Shown here one piece after another: positions 17,711 through 25,222 of a DNA stretch of 64,000 nucleotides. Within the stretch, counting starts at the first letter, position 1. Every line of letters begins with the position of its first letter. The notes beneath the pieces are model-generated. The model did not search any database. It worked only from the letters and a program-made list of their open reading frames with translations, and had not been told where the DNA came from. A program made the position numbers and the translations under genes. The stretch comes from Nocardiopsis alba DSM 43377 (GTDB lineage: Bacteria; Actinomycetota; Actinomycetes; Streptosporangiales; Streptosporangiaceae), in the NCBI RefSeq assembly GCF_000341225.1, contig NZ_ANAC01000005.1, positions 124,001 to 188,000 on the forward strand, read 5' to 3'.

Positions 17711-18061
17711 TCTTTCACGTGCCTCACAGAGCCCGGGGAAGCGCCTCGGTCCGGGTGACCGGGGTGATCTCAGGGCGGGTGAACGGGCATCTCGACGACG
17801 GGTTCGAAAAGAGGTGAGACCCGGGGCAACCCTTCACGGCCTCGCGAGCGTCTTTCCGGGTGACTGGGCCCGCGACAGGGGGTAGCGGACCAGTTCGATG
17901 AGGCAGGACCTCATCTCGGGGGAGATCCTGCCGGTCTGAAGGTCGGCCCGACCCTGCCGGCCGCCCCCGTGAGCCGCGTCGACCTCTCTTGTGTCCGCCT
18001 CACGGGGGTTTCTCCCTGTTCCGGGATCGATCTCGATTCCCTCCCCGTGCCGGGAATCGGC
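17711..18061 (+). other. Structured non-coding stretch upstream of ssrA
   Basis: No convincing gene. Perfect inverted repeats include 17897-17903/17909-17915 (7 bp), overlapped by an alternative pairing of GGCAGGA with TCCTGCC, and 17964-17973/17999-18008 (10 bp, 25-nt loop) followed by TTT. Confidence 0.45.
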
Positions 18062-18091
18062 TTGGTCCCCGTGCTGTTCTACGGGTAGAGT
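18062..18091 (+). promoter_or_regulatory. Candidate ssrA promoter
   Basis: TTGGTC (18062-18067), 18-nt spacer, TAGAGT (18086-18091). This would give a precursor with about 70 nt to be trimmed before the mature 5' end at 18167. Confidence 0.45.
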
Positions 18092-18166
18092 GACGGATAC
18101 GCGGGTGTTCGCACTCGCATGTCGGCCGCCCGGCCCTCGGGTCCAGGTGGTCTTGACAACTTCACA

Positions 18167-18538
18167 GGGGGTGATCGGTTTCGACTTCGGTAGTCGTTCC
18201 AGGGGAAGCGGGTCGAGGGTTGTGTCTGTGACCTCGTTAATCCTGCATTCACGTAAATTCAAGTGCCAATTCCAAGCGCACTGAGTTCGCTCTCGCTGCC
18301 TAAGCGATTGTGACTCTGTCGGCCTGAGCTCGTCATCGGCTCGGGGTCCGGCATCAGCCAGATGACTCACCGCTCGGATCAGGCCACGGGGCCCGAGTGG
18401 GACATTTTCGTGGCTGGGCCTGTCGACGATGTGTTCGTGCAAGCGTCGGGGCCGAGTAGAACGGCACCACGGACTGCACCCGGAGAAGCCCTGGCTCGGT
18501 GCTGAAGGACGCGGGTTCGATTCCCGCCACCTCCACGA
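18167..18538 (+). ncRNA. ssrA: Transfer-messenger RNA (tmRNA)
   Basis: The 5' end GGGGGTGATCGGTTTCGAC and 3' end GGGTTCGATTCCCGCCACCTCC are the universal tRNA-like ends. GGGGGTG (18167-18173) pairs with CACCTCC (18528-18534) as acceptor stem. The tag frame begins at resume codon GCC 18265 and stops at TAA 18301, encoding ANSKRTEFALAA. That sequence ends in the usual ALAA protease signal and equals the tag I recall for Thermobifida fusca. The 3' end reads ACGA, not ACCA, so CCA is apparently added after transcription. It rescues stalled ribosomes with SmpB, encoded upstream. Confidence 0.97.
18265..18303 (+). other. tmRNA proteolysis-tag reading frame
   Basis: Resume codon GCC, then codons for NSKRTEFALAA and TAA. 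Translated only in trans after alanyl-tmRNA accommodation. Confidence 0.93.
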
Positions 18539-18541
18539 GTG

Positions 18542-18585
18542 AAAGGCCGTCGTTCGAGGGACATCGTCCCCGAGCGGCGGCCTTT
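18542..18585 (+). terminator. ssrA terminator
   Basis: 15-nt arms 18542-18556 and 18571-18585 pair with two G-U wobbles, and GGGAC/GTCCC pair inside. Starts a few bases after the tmRNA 3' end. Confidence 0.8.
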
Positions 18586-18603
18586 CGCTGTTTCCGGACA
18601 TCC

Positions 18604-19620
18604 TCACGCCTCCTCGCGCTCCGCCCCTCCCAGGAGCGCGGTCCCCAGCGGGGAACGCACGTAGAACACCTCACGGCCCGAACGGCGGGCCTCGACCAGC
18701 CCGGCGTCCCGGAGCGCGGTCAGACCGGTCGAGACGGTGGCGGGGGAGAGGCCGAGCCGCGCCGCCACGTTCCCGGTGGTCTCCGGTAGCGCCAGGTGGG
18801 CCAGGAGCCGGGCCCGGGTGCGGCCCAGGACCGGGACCAGGGTCCGCGGGGGAGTGTCTCCGGCCGTCCACAGTTCCCCCACGCCCCGGACCGGGTAGAT
18901 CAGCGTGGGCTGCCAGGGTTCCTCGCTGATCATCACCAGGTCGGGCCACACGAAGGCGCTCGGCATGAGCAGCAGCCCACGGTCGCCCAGCCGTACCCGG
19001 TCGATGGCGGAGGGCTCCGCGATGTTCAGGGTGGTCCCGTCCCAGGCGAGCCGGTCGTCGAGATCGGTCATCAGGGCGGCCAGGCCCTTCTCGGCCAGGG
19101 TGTGGGCCCTGAGCGAGATGTCGGCGTCCAAGAGGGCGCGAACGCGAGGCCAGTGCGGCCGGATGAGGTGGTCCCAGCAGATCGCCAAGAGGTCGGAGAG
19201 GGAGTCGCGCGTGGCCTCGGGGTCGTCCAGGAAGGGGGCGGTCACGCTCGAGGGAAGGGCCCGGCGCGGATCGAGCAGACAGGAGCGGAGTTCGTCGTCG
19301 ACCCGCTCCACGGGCGTGGCCCGGACCCGGGCGAGTTCGTCCTCGATCGAGGTGAGCGGCCCCTCCGGCGGTGGGGAGAGGAAGTCCGGCACGTAGCCGG
19401 GGCGGGGGAACAGCAGCAGCACCGTGGACAGGTCGACCCCGTCGGGGAGCCGGACGGAGCGGACCCAGGGCAGGTGGAAGTTCTGTCGGTGGGGCTCGAA
19501 CAGGGTGTGCAGGGCCGCCAGAGTCTCCCAGAGGGGAGAGGTCGCGAAGCGGCATCGCAGCAGGTCCGTGCTTTCGAAGACCACTTGTCCGGGCATGGAT
19601 TCGAACATACCCGAATCCAT
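18604..19620 (-). CDS. ArsR-type regulator with DUF5937 domain
   Basis: 338 residues. The N-terminal ~240 residues match the DUF5937 pattern I recall (FATSPLWETLAALHTLFEP, HLPWVR). The last ~85 residues form an ArsR winged helix: LAHLALPETTGNVAARLGLSPATVSTGLTALRDAGLVEARRSGREVFYVRS. Divergent from an MFS efflux gene with only 35 bp between starts, so it most likely represses the transporter and itself. A GGATTCG-N8-CGAATCC dyad overlaps its start region. ATG 19608 is an alternative start. Ligand unknown. Confidence 0.88.
   Translation of the reverse strand: MDSGMFESMPGQVVFESTDLLRCRFATSPLWETLAALHTLFEPHRQNFHLPWVRSVRLPDGVDLSTVLLLFPRPGYVPDFLSPPPEGPLTSIEDELARVRATPVERVDDELRSCLLDPRRALPSSVTAPFLDDPEATRDSLSDLLAICWDHLIRPHWPRVRALLDADISLRAHTLAEKGLAALMTDLDDRLAWDGTTLNIAEPSAIDRVRLGDRGLLLMPSAFVWPDLVMISEEPWQPTLIYPVRGVGELWTAGDTPPRTLVPVLGRTRARLLAHLALPETTGNVAARLGLSPATVSTGLTALRDAGLVEARRSGREVFYVRSPLGTALLGGAEREEA
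19597..19618. promoter_or_regulatory. Candidate operator of the ArsR-type regulator
   Basis: GGATTCG-N8-CGAATCC, a perfect 7-8-7 dyad at the regulator start. The half-site CCGAATCC recurs at 19660-19667 just inside the MFS gene. Confidence 0.5.
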
Positions 19621-19655
19621 TGAGTGTGCTTCGGACTCGGCCCAGGCTGGGCCAC

Positions 19656-20858
19656 ATGTCCGAATCCTCCTTCCGCGGTGTGTCGAGGGTCCCCGAGTTC
19701 CGGGTCCTGTTCGTCGCCGAGATCCTGTCGATCCTGTCCCTGGTGGCGGTCCAGATCACCCTGTCCGTCCTCATCTTCGACCGCACCGGTTCCCCGCTGT
19801 TGTCGTCCCTGGCCTTCGCGCTGGGTTTCCTGCCCCACCTGCTGGGGGCCTCTCTGCTGTCGTCGGCCGCCGACCGTTTCCCGGCCCGGACGGTGATGGT
19901 GGCGACGCAACTGGTCAGCGGCGCGGTGATGGCGTGCATGGCGATTCCGGGAACGCCGGTCCCGGTGATGCTGATGTTGCTGGTGGTCAGCGGAACGGTC
20001 GCCCCGGTGTACTCGGGGGCACGTTCGACCGCCCTGGCCGACGTGCTCACCCCCGAGGGCTTCCCGTTGGGGCGTTCGTTGCTGCGGATCGCGGCCCAGA
20101 CCGCGCAGATCGGCGGGTTCTCGTTCGGAGGCGCGTTGATGTTGGCGGCCTCGCCGCCGGTGGCGTTGTCGATCGCCGCGGCGTTGATGGTGTTCTCGGC
20201 CCTGGTGGTGGGCTTGGGGACGGTGGGGCGCCCGGGGCGTGAGGTGTCCGGGGGTTTGGTCGCCTCCTCCTTGAGCGGGACGTTCCGGGCCTTGAGGGCG
20301 CCGGGGCTGCGCGCGGTGCTCCTGTTGAGTTGGGTGCCCGCGGCCCTGTTCGTGTGGCCGGAGGCGCTGGCGGCGCCGTTGGCATCGTCGATGGGCGGTG
20401 GTCCGATGCTGGTGGCCCTGCTGCTCACGGCCGGTCCGGTGGGGACGGTGGTGGGCGAGGTCGCGGCGGGGGCGTTGCTGGACGCCGAGGGGCGTCGACG
20501 CTGGATGCTGCCGTTGGCCTTCGTCGCCTTCCTGCCGATGACGCTGTTCGTGCTGGAGCCCGGGCCGGCCGTCGCGGTCGCGGTCCTGGCCCTGGGCGCT
20601 CTGGGCTGGGGGTACACGCTGGCGCTGGACGCCCTGTTGTTGGCGGAGGCCCCGGAGGAGACGCGGGGGCGGGTGTTCTCACTGGGATCGGCGGGGCTGA
20701 TGATCAGTCAGGGTGCGGGGTTCGCTTTGGCCGGGGCGATGGCCGAGTTCCTGCCCGCGCATCTGGTGGTGGCTCTGGCCGGGGTGGGCGGAGCGGTCTC
20801 GGTGGCGGTGTTCGGGCGCCGGTTCGTAGGAAGAAGAGGGGGCCGCACGGCTATATAG
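19656..20858 (+). CDS. MFS transporter, probable drug efflux
   Basis: 400 residues with about 12 hydrophobic helices and the MFS pattern: FRVLFVAEILSILSLVAVQITLSVLIFDRTGSPLLSS at the N-terminus and a second half beginning near LRAPGLRAVLLLSWVP. The loop between helices 2 and 3 reads SAADRFPARTVMV, the MFS motif A region. ATG 19656 is the first start after the divergent regulator and gives the expected length. Substrate unknown; control by the neighbouring ArsR-type protein is inferred from divergence and shared CCGAATCC half-sites. Confidence 0.9.
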   Translation: MSESSFRGVSRVPEFRVLFVAEILSILSLVAVQITLSVLIFDRTGSPLLSSLAFALGFLPHLLGASLLSSAADRFPARTVMVATQLVSGAVMACMAIPGTPVPVMLMLLVVSGTVAPVYSGARSTALADVLTPEGFPLGRSLLRIAAQTAQIGGFSFGGALMLAASPPVALSIAAALMVFSALVVGLGTVGRPGREVSGGLVASSLSGTFRALRAPGLRAVLLLSWVPAALFVWPEALAAPLASSMGGGPMLVALLLTAGPVGTVVGEVAAGALLDAEGRRRWMLPLAFVAFLPMTLFVLEPGPAVAVAVLALGALGWGYTLALDALLLAEAPEETRGRVFSLGSAGLMISQGAGFALAGAMAEFLPAHLVVALAGVGGAVSVAVFGRRFVGRRGGRTAI

Positions 20859-20859
20859 G

Positions 20860-20888
20860 TTGTAATCCTAACTAGGTTGGTCTACGGT
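20860..20888 (+). promoter_or_regulatory. Promoter of the CPBP-PadR-HAAS operon
   Basis: TTGTAA (20860-20865), 17-nt spacer, TACGGT (20883-20888). The surrounding bases are unusually AT-rich. Confidence 0.6.
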
Positions 20889-20890
20889 CT

Positions 20891-20912
20891 AGGTAGTTCA
20901 GATGACCTACCT
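20891..20912. promoter_or_regulatory. Candidate PadR operator
   Basis: AGGTAG-N10-CTACCT, an exact dyad covering the predicted transcription start of the operon that encodes a PadR repressor. Confidence 0.5.
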
Positions 20913-20923
20913 GGGAGGCGTCG

Positions 20924-21646
20924 ATGTCGCCCGAGTTCTCCATGCCCGCACTCGCCCTGGCCTTCCTCCTGGTCGCCTACTACCTCTGTGCGGAGCCCCT
21001 CTGGGGCAAGCGGGCCTATGAGAGGCTGGAGCGTGAACGGGACACCGTGCCCGGCGCTTACACCCGTTTCCTCTCCCTGGGCATGGCCGTCTCCTGGGTC
21101 GCGGCCGGATCGGCGCTTCTCGCGATCGCTCTCTCGCCCGGGGCGGGTCTCGCCGACCTGGGTATGACCACCTCGGGGGACTGGAGCACCTACGCCGGGA
21201 TGCTGGTCGGGATGGTCATCGCGGGCGCCGCGGTACTGCTCGTCGCCCGAAGCAGAGGCCTCACCCCCCAGGGTGTGGATGCGCTCCTGCCCCGGAACGG
21301 TCGTGAGCGCCGCTACGCCGCCGGTATCGCGGTGACCGCCGGGATCTGCGAGGAGATCGTCTTCCGGGGGCTGTTCATCGCGGTCGGCGTCTCCTTGGGA
21401 CTGCCGTTGTACGTCGCCGCCGGGGCGAGTCTGGCGATCTTCACCCTCGCTCACCTGTACCAGGGGCCCAAGGCCATGGCGGGCGTCGCGTTGATGGGCC
21501 TGGCCTTCACCTACCTGTACCTGAGTACGGGGAGCCTGCTGGTGGCCGTCATCGCCCACGCCGCCCTGGACTTGCGCGCGCTCCTGCTCACCCCCACCCC
21601 CCGGCGGGCCGATCGTACTTCCGAGAACATCGCCCCCGAAGTCTGA
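20924..21646 (+). CDS. CPBP-family intramembrane metalloprotease
   Basis: 240 residues with about seven hydrophobic segments. The three CPBP/Abi motifs are present: EEIVFRG (Glu-Glu plus Arg), FTLAHLYQG and a final His in VIAHAALD. These proteases cleave within the membrane; relatives process prenylated or pheromone-like peptides, or act in bacteriocin self-immunity. First gene of a three-gene operon with a PadR regulator and a HAAS-type membrane protein. ATG 20924 has GGGAGG at 20913-20918. Confidence 0.92.
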   Translation: MSPEFSMPALALAFLLVAYYLCAEPLWGKRAYERLERERDTVPGAYTRFLSLGMAVSWVAAGSALLAIALSPGAGLADLGMTTSGDWSTYAGMLVGMVIAGAAVLLVARSRGLTPQGVDALLPRNGRERRYAAGIAVTAGICEEIVFRGLFIAVGVSLGLPLYVAAGASLAIFTLAHLYQGPKAMAGVALMGLAFTYLYLSTGSLLVAVIAHAALDLRALLLTPTPRRADRTSENIAPEV

Positions 21647-21656
21647 AGGAGGACAC

Positions 21657-21989
21657 ATGGATCGTCGATCGAGTTGGTTGAAGGGGGTCCTCGACCTCCT
21701 GGTCCTGGCGGCGTTGACCGAGGGCGAGAGCTATGGCTACGCCCTGGCGGCCCGGCTGGACGAGTCCGGCCTCGGTCGGATCAAGGGCGGCACCCTCTAC
21801 CCGGTCCTGAACCGGTTGGAGGAGGCGGGCCTGGTGGTCGCGGAGTTCCGCGCGGCGGAGAAGGGTCCGGGACGGCGCTACTACCGACTGACCGACCAGG
21901 GCCGCGAGGTCCTGATGGAGCAGGGCACCGCATGGATGGAATTCGACGGATCGGTACGCGAGGTATTGAGGAAGGGCGGGGTCTCGTGA
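21657..21989 (+). CDS. PadR-family transcriptional regulator
   Basis: 110 residues, a one-domain PadR winged helix: LKGVLDLLVLAALTEGESYGYALAARL, GRIKGGTLYPVLNRLEEAGLV, and RRYYRLTDQGREVL, the recognition helix and wing blocks. Starts 10 bp after the protease stop, within AAGGAGGACACATG. Its stop overlaps the next gene (GTGA). PadR regulators normally repress their own operon; the AGGTAG/CTACCT dyad upstream is the likely site. Confidence 0.94.
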   Translation: MDRRSSWLKGVLDLLVLAALTEGESYGYALAARLDESGLGRIKGGTLYPVLNRLEEAGLVVAEFRAAEKGPGRRYYRLTDQGREVLMEQGTAWMEFDGSVREVLRKGGVS

Positions 21990-22708
21990 GCTACCTCGAC
22001 GAGTTGACGGCGCTGCTGCGCGATCGCGGAGTGTCCGAGGAGCGGGTCCGGGCCACCGTGGACGACCTGTCCTCCTTCCTGATGGAGGGCGGGCTGGACC
22101 CGGAGGAGGAGTTCGGCCCGGTGACGGACTTCGCCGACGATCTGCTGGGGGAGACCGGTTCCGAGTCCGAGGCCGCCCCGGAGACCCTGGTCTGGGGCGC
22201 CGACGCCTTCGAGGCGCACGCCCGGATGAACGAGATGGGCGCCCAAGGGTGGGAGCTGGAGCGGCTCGACGGCATGGGCCGTTTCGTCGGCCACCGTGGG
22301 GAGACTCCGCAGGTGTGGGAGTACCGCCAGGTGATCGCGCCCGGTCGTCGTGAACGCGAGCGGGCGGCGGAACGGCTCGAACCGGAGGGCTGGGAGCTTT
22401 TCGGCTACTTCTTCACCTACGCCTACTTCAAGCGTCCCACCGCGGCCTCGGTCGGGCCTGCGGCCGAACTGGGCGAGCGGCCCGAACCCACCGCCCGGAG
22501 CTTCTTCTGGAGCGCCCGAGGGCTGGTGTCGGTCGGGGTCGCCCTGGTCGTCGTGCTGATCTCCCTGTTCTTCCTCGGGACGACCCTGTGGGAGGGTGAC
22601 GGATCCGACCGTGTGGCCACGCTGCTGGGCGCCGTCGTCGGAGCGGCGATCGGGTTGGGCGTGGTCATGGCCGTGTTCCGGCTGGTGGCCAGGTTCCGCA
22701 ACCGTTGA
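21986..22708 (+). CDS. HAAS-domain membrane protein with DUF2812-like repeats
   Basis: 240 residues. The N-terminus (YLDELTALLRDRGVSEERVRATVDDL) resembles HAAS/DUF1700 domains that pair with PadR regulators. Two related central segments, AHARMNEMGAQGWELERLDGMGRFVG and AERLEPEGWELFGYFFTYAYFKRP, resemble DUF2812. Two C-terminal transmembrane helices follow at about 170-190 and 205-230. GTG 21986 overlaps the PadR stop. HAAS proteins are thought to transmit a membrane signal to the PadR partner; function here is inferred from context. Confidence 0.8.
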   Translation: MSYLDELTALLRDRGVSEERVRATVDDLSSFLMEGGLDPEEEFGPVTDFADDLLGETGSESEAAPETLVWGADAFEAHARMNEMGAQGWELERLDGMGRFVGHRGETPQVWEYRQVIAPGRRERERAAERLEPEGWELFGYFFTYAYFKRPTAASVGPAAELGERPEPTARSFFWSARGLVSVGVALVVVLISLFFLGTTLWEGDGSDRVATLLGAVVGAAIGLGVVMAVFRLVARFRNR

Positions 22709-22717
22709 CCGCGGGCC

Positions 22718-23470
22718 TCAGGTCCGTCTCAGGGCCAGGGCCAGCCGCTGTCGGGCCTCGACCAGTGAAGGCCCGTACCAGGTCAGATCGCGTCCGGACA
22801 CCGGCGCCCAGGGCACGTCGAAGGCCTCGGGGCCGTCGTCCGGCGTGAACACGTAGGGCTCGTCGGGCAGGAGCACCAGGTCGGCGTCGGCCGCCTCGTC
22901 GGGGTCCGCCTCGGGATAGCGCCCCGGGAGGTCGGCGAACACGTTCACCGCTCCCAGCCGGGTCAGCACGTCGTGGGCGAAGGTGTCGGCGCCGACGAAC
23001 ATCCACGGGTCGCGCCAGATCGGTACGGCCACCCGGGGCCGCTCGGCCGGGGGCGGGGCGGCCCATACGGCGCGGGCCTCCGTCAGCCAGGCGGGCTCGG
23101 ATCCCGGAGCGATGAGCGCCAGGAGACGGCCCATCGAGTCCAGGGCCCCGCCCACGGTGCGGATGTCGGTGACCCACACCGGGACGCCGGCCTCGCGCAG
23201 GAACCGCACGTGCCGTTCCCGGTTCTCCTCCCGATTGGCGACCACCAGGTCGGGGGCGAGCTCGACGATCCGACGCACGTGCGGGTTCTTGGTCCCGCGC
23301 AGCCGCTCCACGTCGAGCCCGGGCGGATGGGCGCACCATTCGGTCGCGCCGATCAGCGCCTCGGGTGCGGTGTGCGCGATGGCCTCCGTGAGCGAGGGCA
23401 CCAGGCACACCACCCGTCGTGGCGGCGTCGGCACCGCCACCGGGTGGCCCAGGTCGTCGGCGGCTCTCAC
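22718..23470 (-). CDS. Helical-backbone metal receptor (BtuF/FecB-like), cytosolic
   Basis: 250 residues with the periplasmic-binding fold of cobalamin/siderophore receptors: RVVCLVPSLTEAIAHTAP, WCAHPPGLDVERLRGTKNPHVRRIVELAPDLVVANREEN, and WMFVGADTFAHDVLTRLGAVNVF. No signal peptide or lipobox precedes the fold, so it probably stays in the cytosol, as for other free-standing members. GTG 23470 overlaps the TGA of the preceding gene (GTGA), making a coupled pair. No ABC permease is nearby. Ligand unknown. Confidence 0.85.
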   Translation of the reverse strand: MRAADDLGHPVAVPTPPRRVVCLVPSLTEAIAHTAPEALIGATEWCAHPPGLDVERLRGTKNPHVRRIVELAPDLVVANREENRERHVRFLREAGVPVWVTDIRTVGGALDSMGRLLALIAPGSEPAWLTEARAVWAAPPPAERPRVAVPIWRDPWMFVGADTFAHDVLTRLGAVNVFADLPGRYPEADPDEAADADLVLLPDEPYVFTPDDGPEAFDVPWAPVSGRDLTWYGPSLVEARQRLALALRRT

Positions 23471-24141
23471 GCGGCGCTCGGATGCCGGGCCAGGTGTCCC
23501 GTGCGTCGACGGCGCAGGGACGGGCCCTCGATCTTCCGCTTCGGGTCGCCGTTCCACTTCGGGGACAGACCGTGGCGGCGCAGGGCCTCGACGACCTCTT
23601 CCCCGACGGCGGTGTCGCCCTCGGGGGAGCGATCGACGTAGGAGCCGAAGCCGAGGAAGGGGAACAGGCTCTCGGCGTCCTGCGCGTGGTAGAAGACGTA
23701 CCCGCGGACCGGGGGACGACCGTCGCGTTCACGCGCCTCGCGTTCGGCCCCGGCCTCGCCGGCCAGCTCGGAGACGGCACAGGTGTTGCAGCAGGCGTAG
23801 TCCTCTCGGGCGAGGATCCCGTTCGCGTCCAGATCGCGGAAGGCCGCGCTCAGCCGCTCGGAGTCGAGGAGATCCTCCCCTTCGTCCTGCTCACGCAGGG
23901 CGGCGGCGAACTCCGCGTCCAGGACGGCGATCAGCCAGGCGCGCTGTTCCTCCGGGTCGTCGGTGGGCAGCGCCGTCGGGTCGGGGACGTACCTGTGCAG
24001 ACCGTCCAGGACGAGGTCGCCGATGTGGCGGTCGACGATCGCGTCGAAGGAGAGGACGCCCAGGGCCACCTGGGCGCGCAGCGTGGTCAGCACGTCTTCG
24101 AGGACCTTCTCGGGGTCCGTATCGGGGAAGGGGTTCCGCAT
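23467..24141 (-). CDS. DUF6891-like protein
   Basis: 224 residues. A Cys-rich segment YACCNTCAVSEL sits mid-protein, followed by RGYVFYHAQDAESLF and VEALRRHGLSPKWNGDPKRKIEG. I recall this order from the actinobacterial family DUF6891, of unknown function. The N-terminus VLEDVLTTLRAQVALG is helical. The clustered Cys suggest metal binding. ATG 24141 is preceded by AGGAT. Coupled to the downstream metal-receptor gene. Confidence 0.65.
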   Translation of the reverse strand: MRNPFPDTDPEKVLEDVLTTLRAQVALGVLSFDAIVDRHIGDLVLDGLHRYVPDPTALPTDDPEEQRAWLIAVLDAEFAAALREQDEGEDLLDSERLSAAFRDLDANGILAREDYACCNTCAVSELAGEAGAEREARERDGRPPVRGYVFYHAQDAESLFPFLGFGSYVDRSPEGDTAVGEEVVEALRRHGLSPKWNGDPKRKIEGPSLRRRRTGHLARHPSAA

Positions 24142-24191
24142 GGTGGAGATCCTGCCTCGGCGCGACGACATTCGGAGGGCGACGCCTCGGA

Positions 24192-24698
24192 TCAGCGGAC
24201 CTCGGTGAGCGGGCCGAAGTGGGCCCGGGTGTCCTTGACCAGGGAGGCGAGCAGACTGTCGGCCAAGGGGCGGCCCAGCTGGAGGGCGCTGTCCAGCCGT
24301 CGCCACGGTGAGAACGCGAAGGACCACACGAGCTTGCTGCCGCCGTCGAAGGGCAGCACGTGGTAGTCCTCGGCGAAGGACTCGAACAGCGGCAGGGTGC
24401 TCTCGGTGGCGTAGAAGGACTTGTGGCGCGCCTCCTCGTCCCACCGGAAGAAGCGTTCGCGCATCCGGTAGGCGCCCAGGACGCTCGCCTCACGGGTGGT
24501 GCCCACGCCGTAGGGGGGCTCCGAGGAGTAGTGGACGTCGCCGAGCGCGCGGCACCAGGACAGAGGCCGGGGCGAGGTGAGGCCCGCCCAGACCTCGTCG
24601 GGGTCGGCGGCCAGTTCCAGCCCGATCCGCCGCCGCATCGGAGCGGTGTCGAAGAAGGTCTCGTCGACGGGCGCGAGCTCGTAACGGAAGGCGTTCAC
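24192..24698 (-). CDS. SRPBCC-family (START-like) protein
   Basis: 168 residues with the polyketide-cyclase/START pattern: RRRIGLELAADPDEVWAGLTSPRPLSWCRALGDV, PPYGVGTTREASVLG, and a long C-terminal helix DSALQLGRPLADSLLASLVKDT. Such proteins form a hydrophobic cavity that binds lipids or polyketides. GTG 24698 is chosen because AGGA precedes it and residues upstream do not fit the fold. No biosynthetic partner adjoins. Confidence 0.82.
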   Translation of the reverse strand: MNAFRYELAPVDETFFDTAPMRRRIGLELAADPDEVWAGLTSPRPLSWCRALGDVHYSSEPPYGVGTTREASVLGAYRMRERFFRWDEEARHKSFYATESTLPLFESFAEDYHVLPFDGGSKLVWSFAFSPWRRLDSALQLGRPLADSLLASLVKDTRAHFGPLTEVR

Positions 24699-24811
24699 GG
24701 GACATCCTGTTCGTCCGGGGACCTTCGAAGTTACCAAGTCCACGGGGACGCCCCGCACCCGCTCGACGGGGGCGCGCCCGTGGGCGCGGCCCCCGTCGTA
24801 CACGGGCCCGG

Positions 24812-25120
24812 CTATTCCTTGGTCGCTCCCACGAGCCACGCGACCTTGTGGGCCGTGAGTGACACGCTTCCGCTGTTCCCCAGGTGGACCCCGAACGAGG
24901 CGAGGAACGCGTAGTCGTGTTCCCGACGTTCACAGATCACGTCCTCGACCGCGTGGGCGGACTCCGGATTGCTCACACGAAGGCACAATCCGGGCTCCTC
25001 CACCACCTCGGCACGGACCGCGTAGCGGGACAGTTCGCCTGCGAGCTTGCCGAGGTGCCCATGCTCCTCGGAGGGCACGGGAGTCGGCTGCTGGTCGTTC
25101 GCCTGTCTCGACTGGGCCAT
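24812..25120 (-). CDS. Small hypothetical actinobacterial protein
   Basis: 102 residues from ATG 25120, preceded by AAAGGA. The order is a polar linker, a helix HLGKLAGELSRYAVRAEVVEE, a beta-rich core LCLRVSNPESAHAVEDVICERREHDYAFLASFG and a closing KVAWLVGA. Similar short proteins with a VxNP motif and a late ICxR motif occur across streptomycetes; their role is unknown to me. No signal peptide. Lies downstream of nagA in the same direction with a 102-bp gap. Confidence 0.7.
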   Translation of the reverse strand: MAQSRQANDQQPTPVPSEEHGHLGKLAGELSRYAVRAEVVEEPGLCLRVSNPESAHAVEDVICERREHDYAFLASFGVHLGNSGSVSLTAHKVAWLVGATKE

Positions 25121-25222
25121 GGCGGATCCTTTCGTGACGAGCACGGTGCTTTCCTCGATGCCCTGCCTTCGATTGTCGCCCAGAGGAAAGTTACTAGTCC
25201 GTACCGTGCCCACGACACGCCG

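Noticed and set aside
17801..17810. GGTTCGAAA resembling a tRNA T-loop
   Set aside because: No flanking T-stem, anticodon arm or acceptor stem could be paired around it.
18153..18158. TTGACA next to the tmRNA 5' end as its -35 box
   Set aside because: Only 8 nt before the mature end; a -10 at proper spacing would fall inside the RNA. The TTGGTC/TAGAGT pair upstream fits better.
17834..18607. A minus-strand 257-codon frame covering the tmRNA locus
   Set aside because: It runs through the tmRNA and its hairpins and shows no protein-like features.
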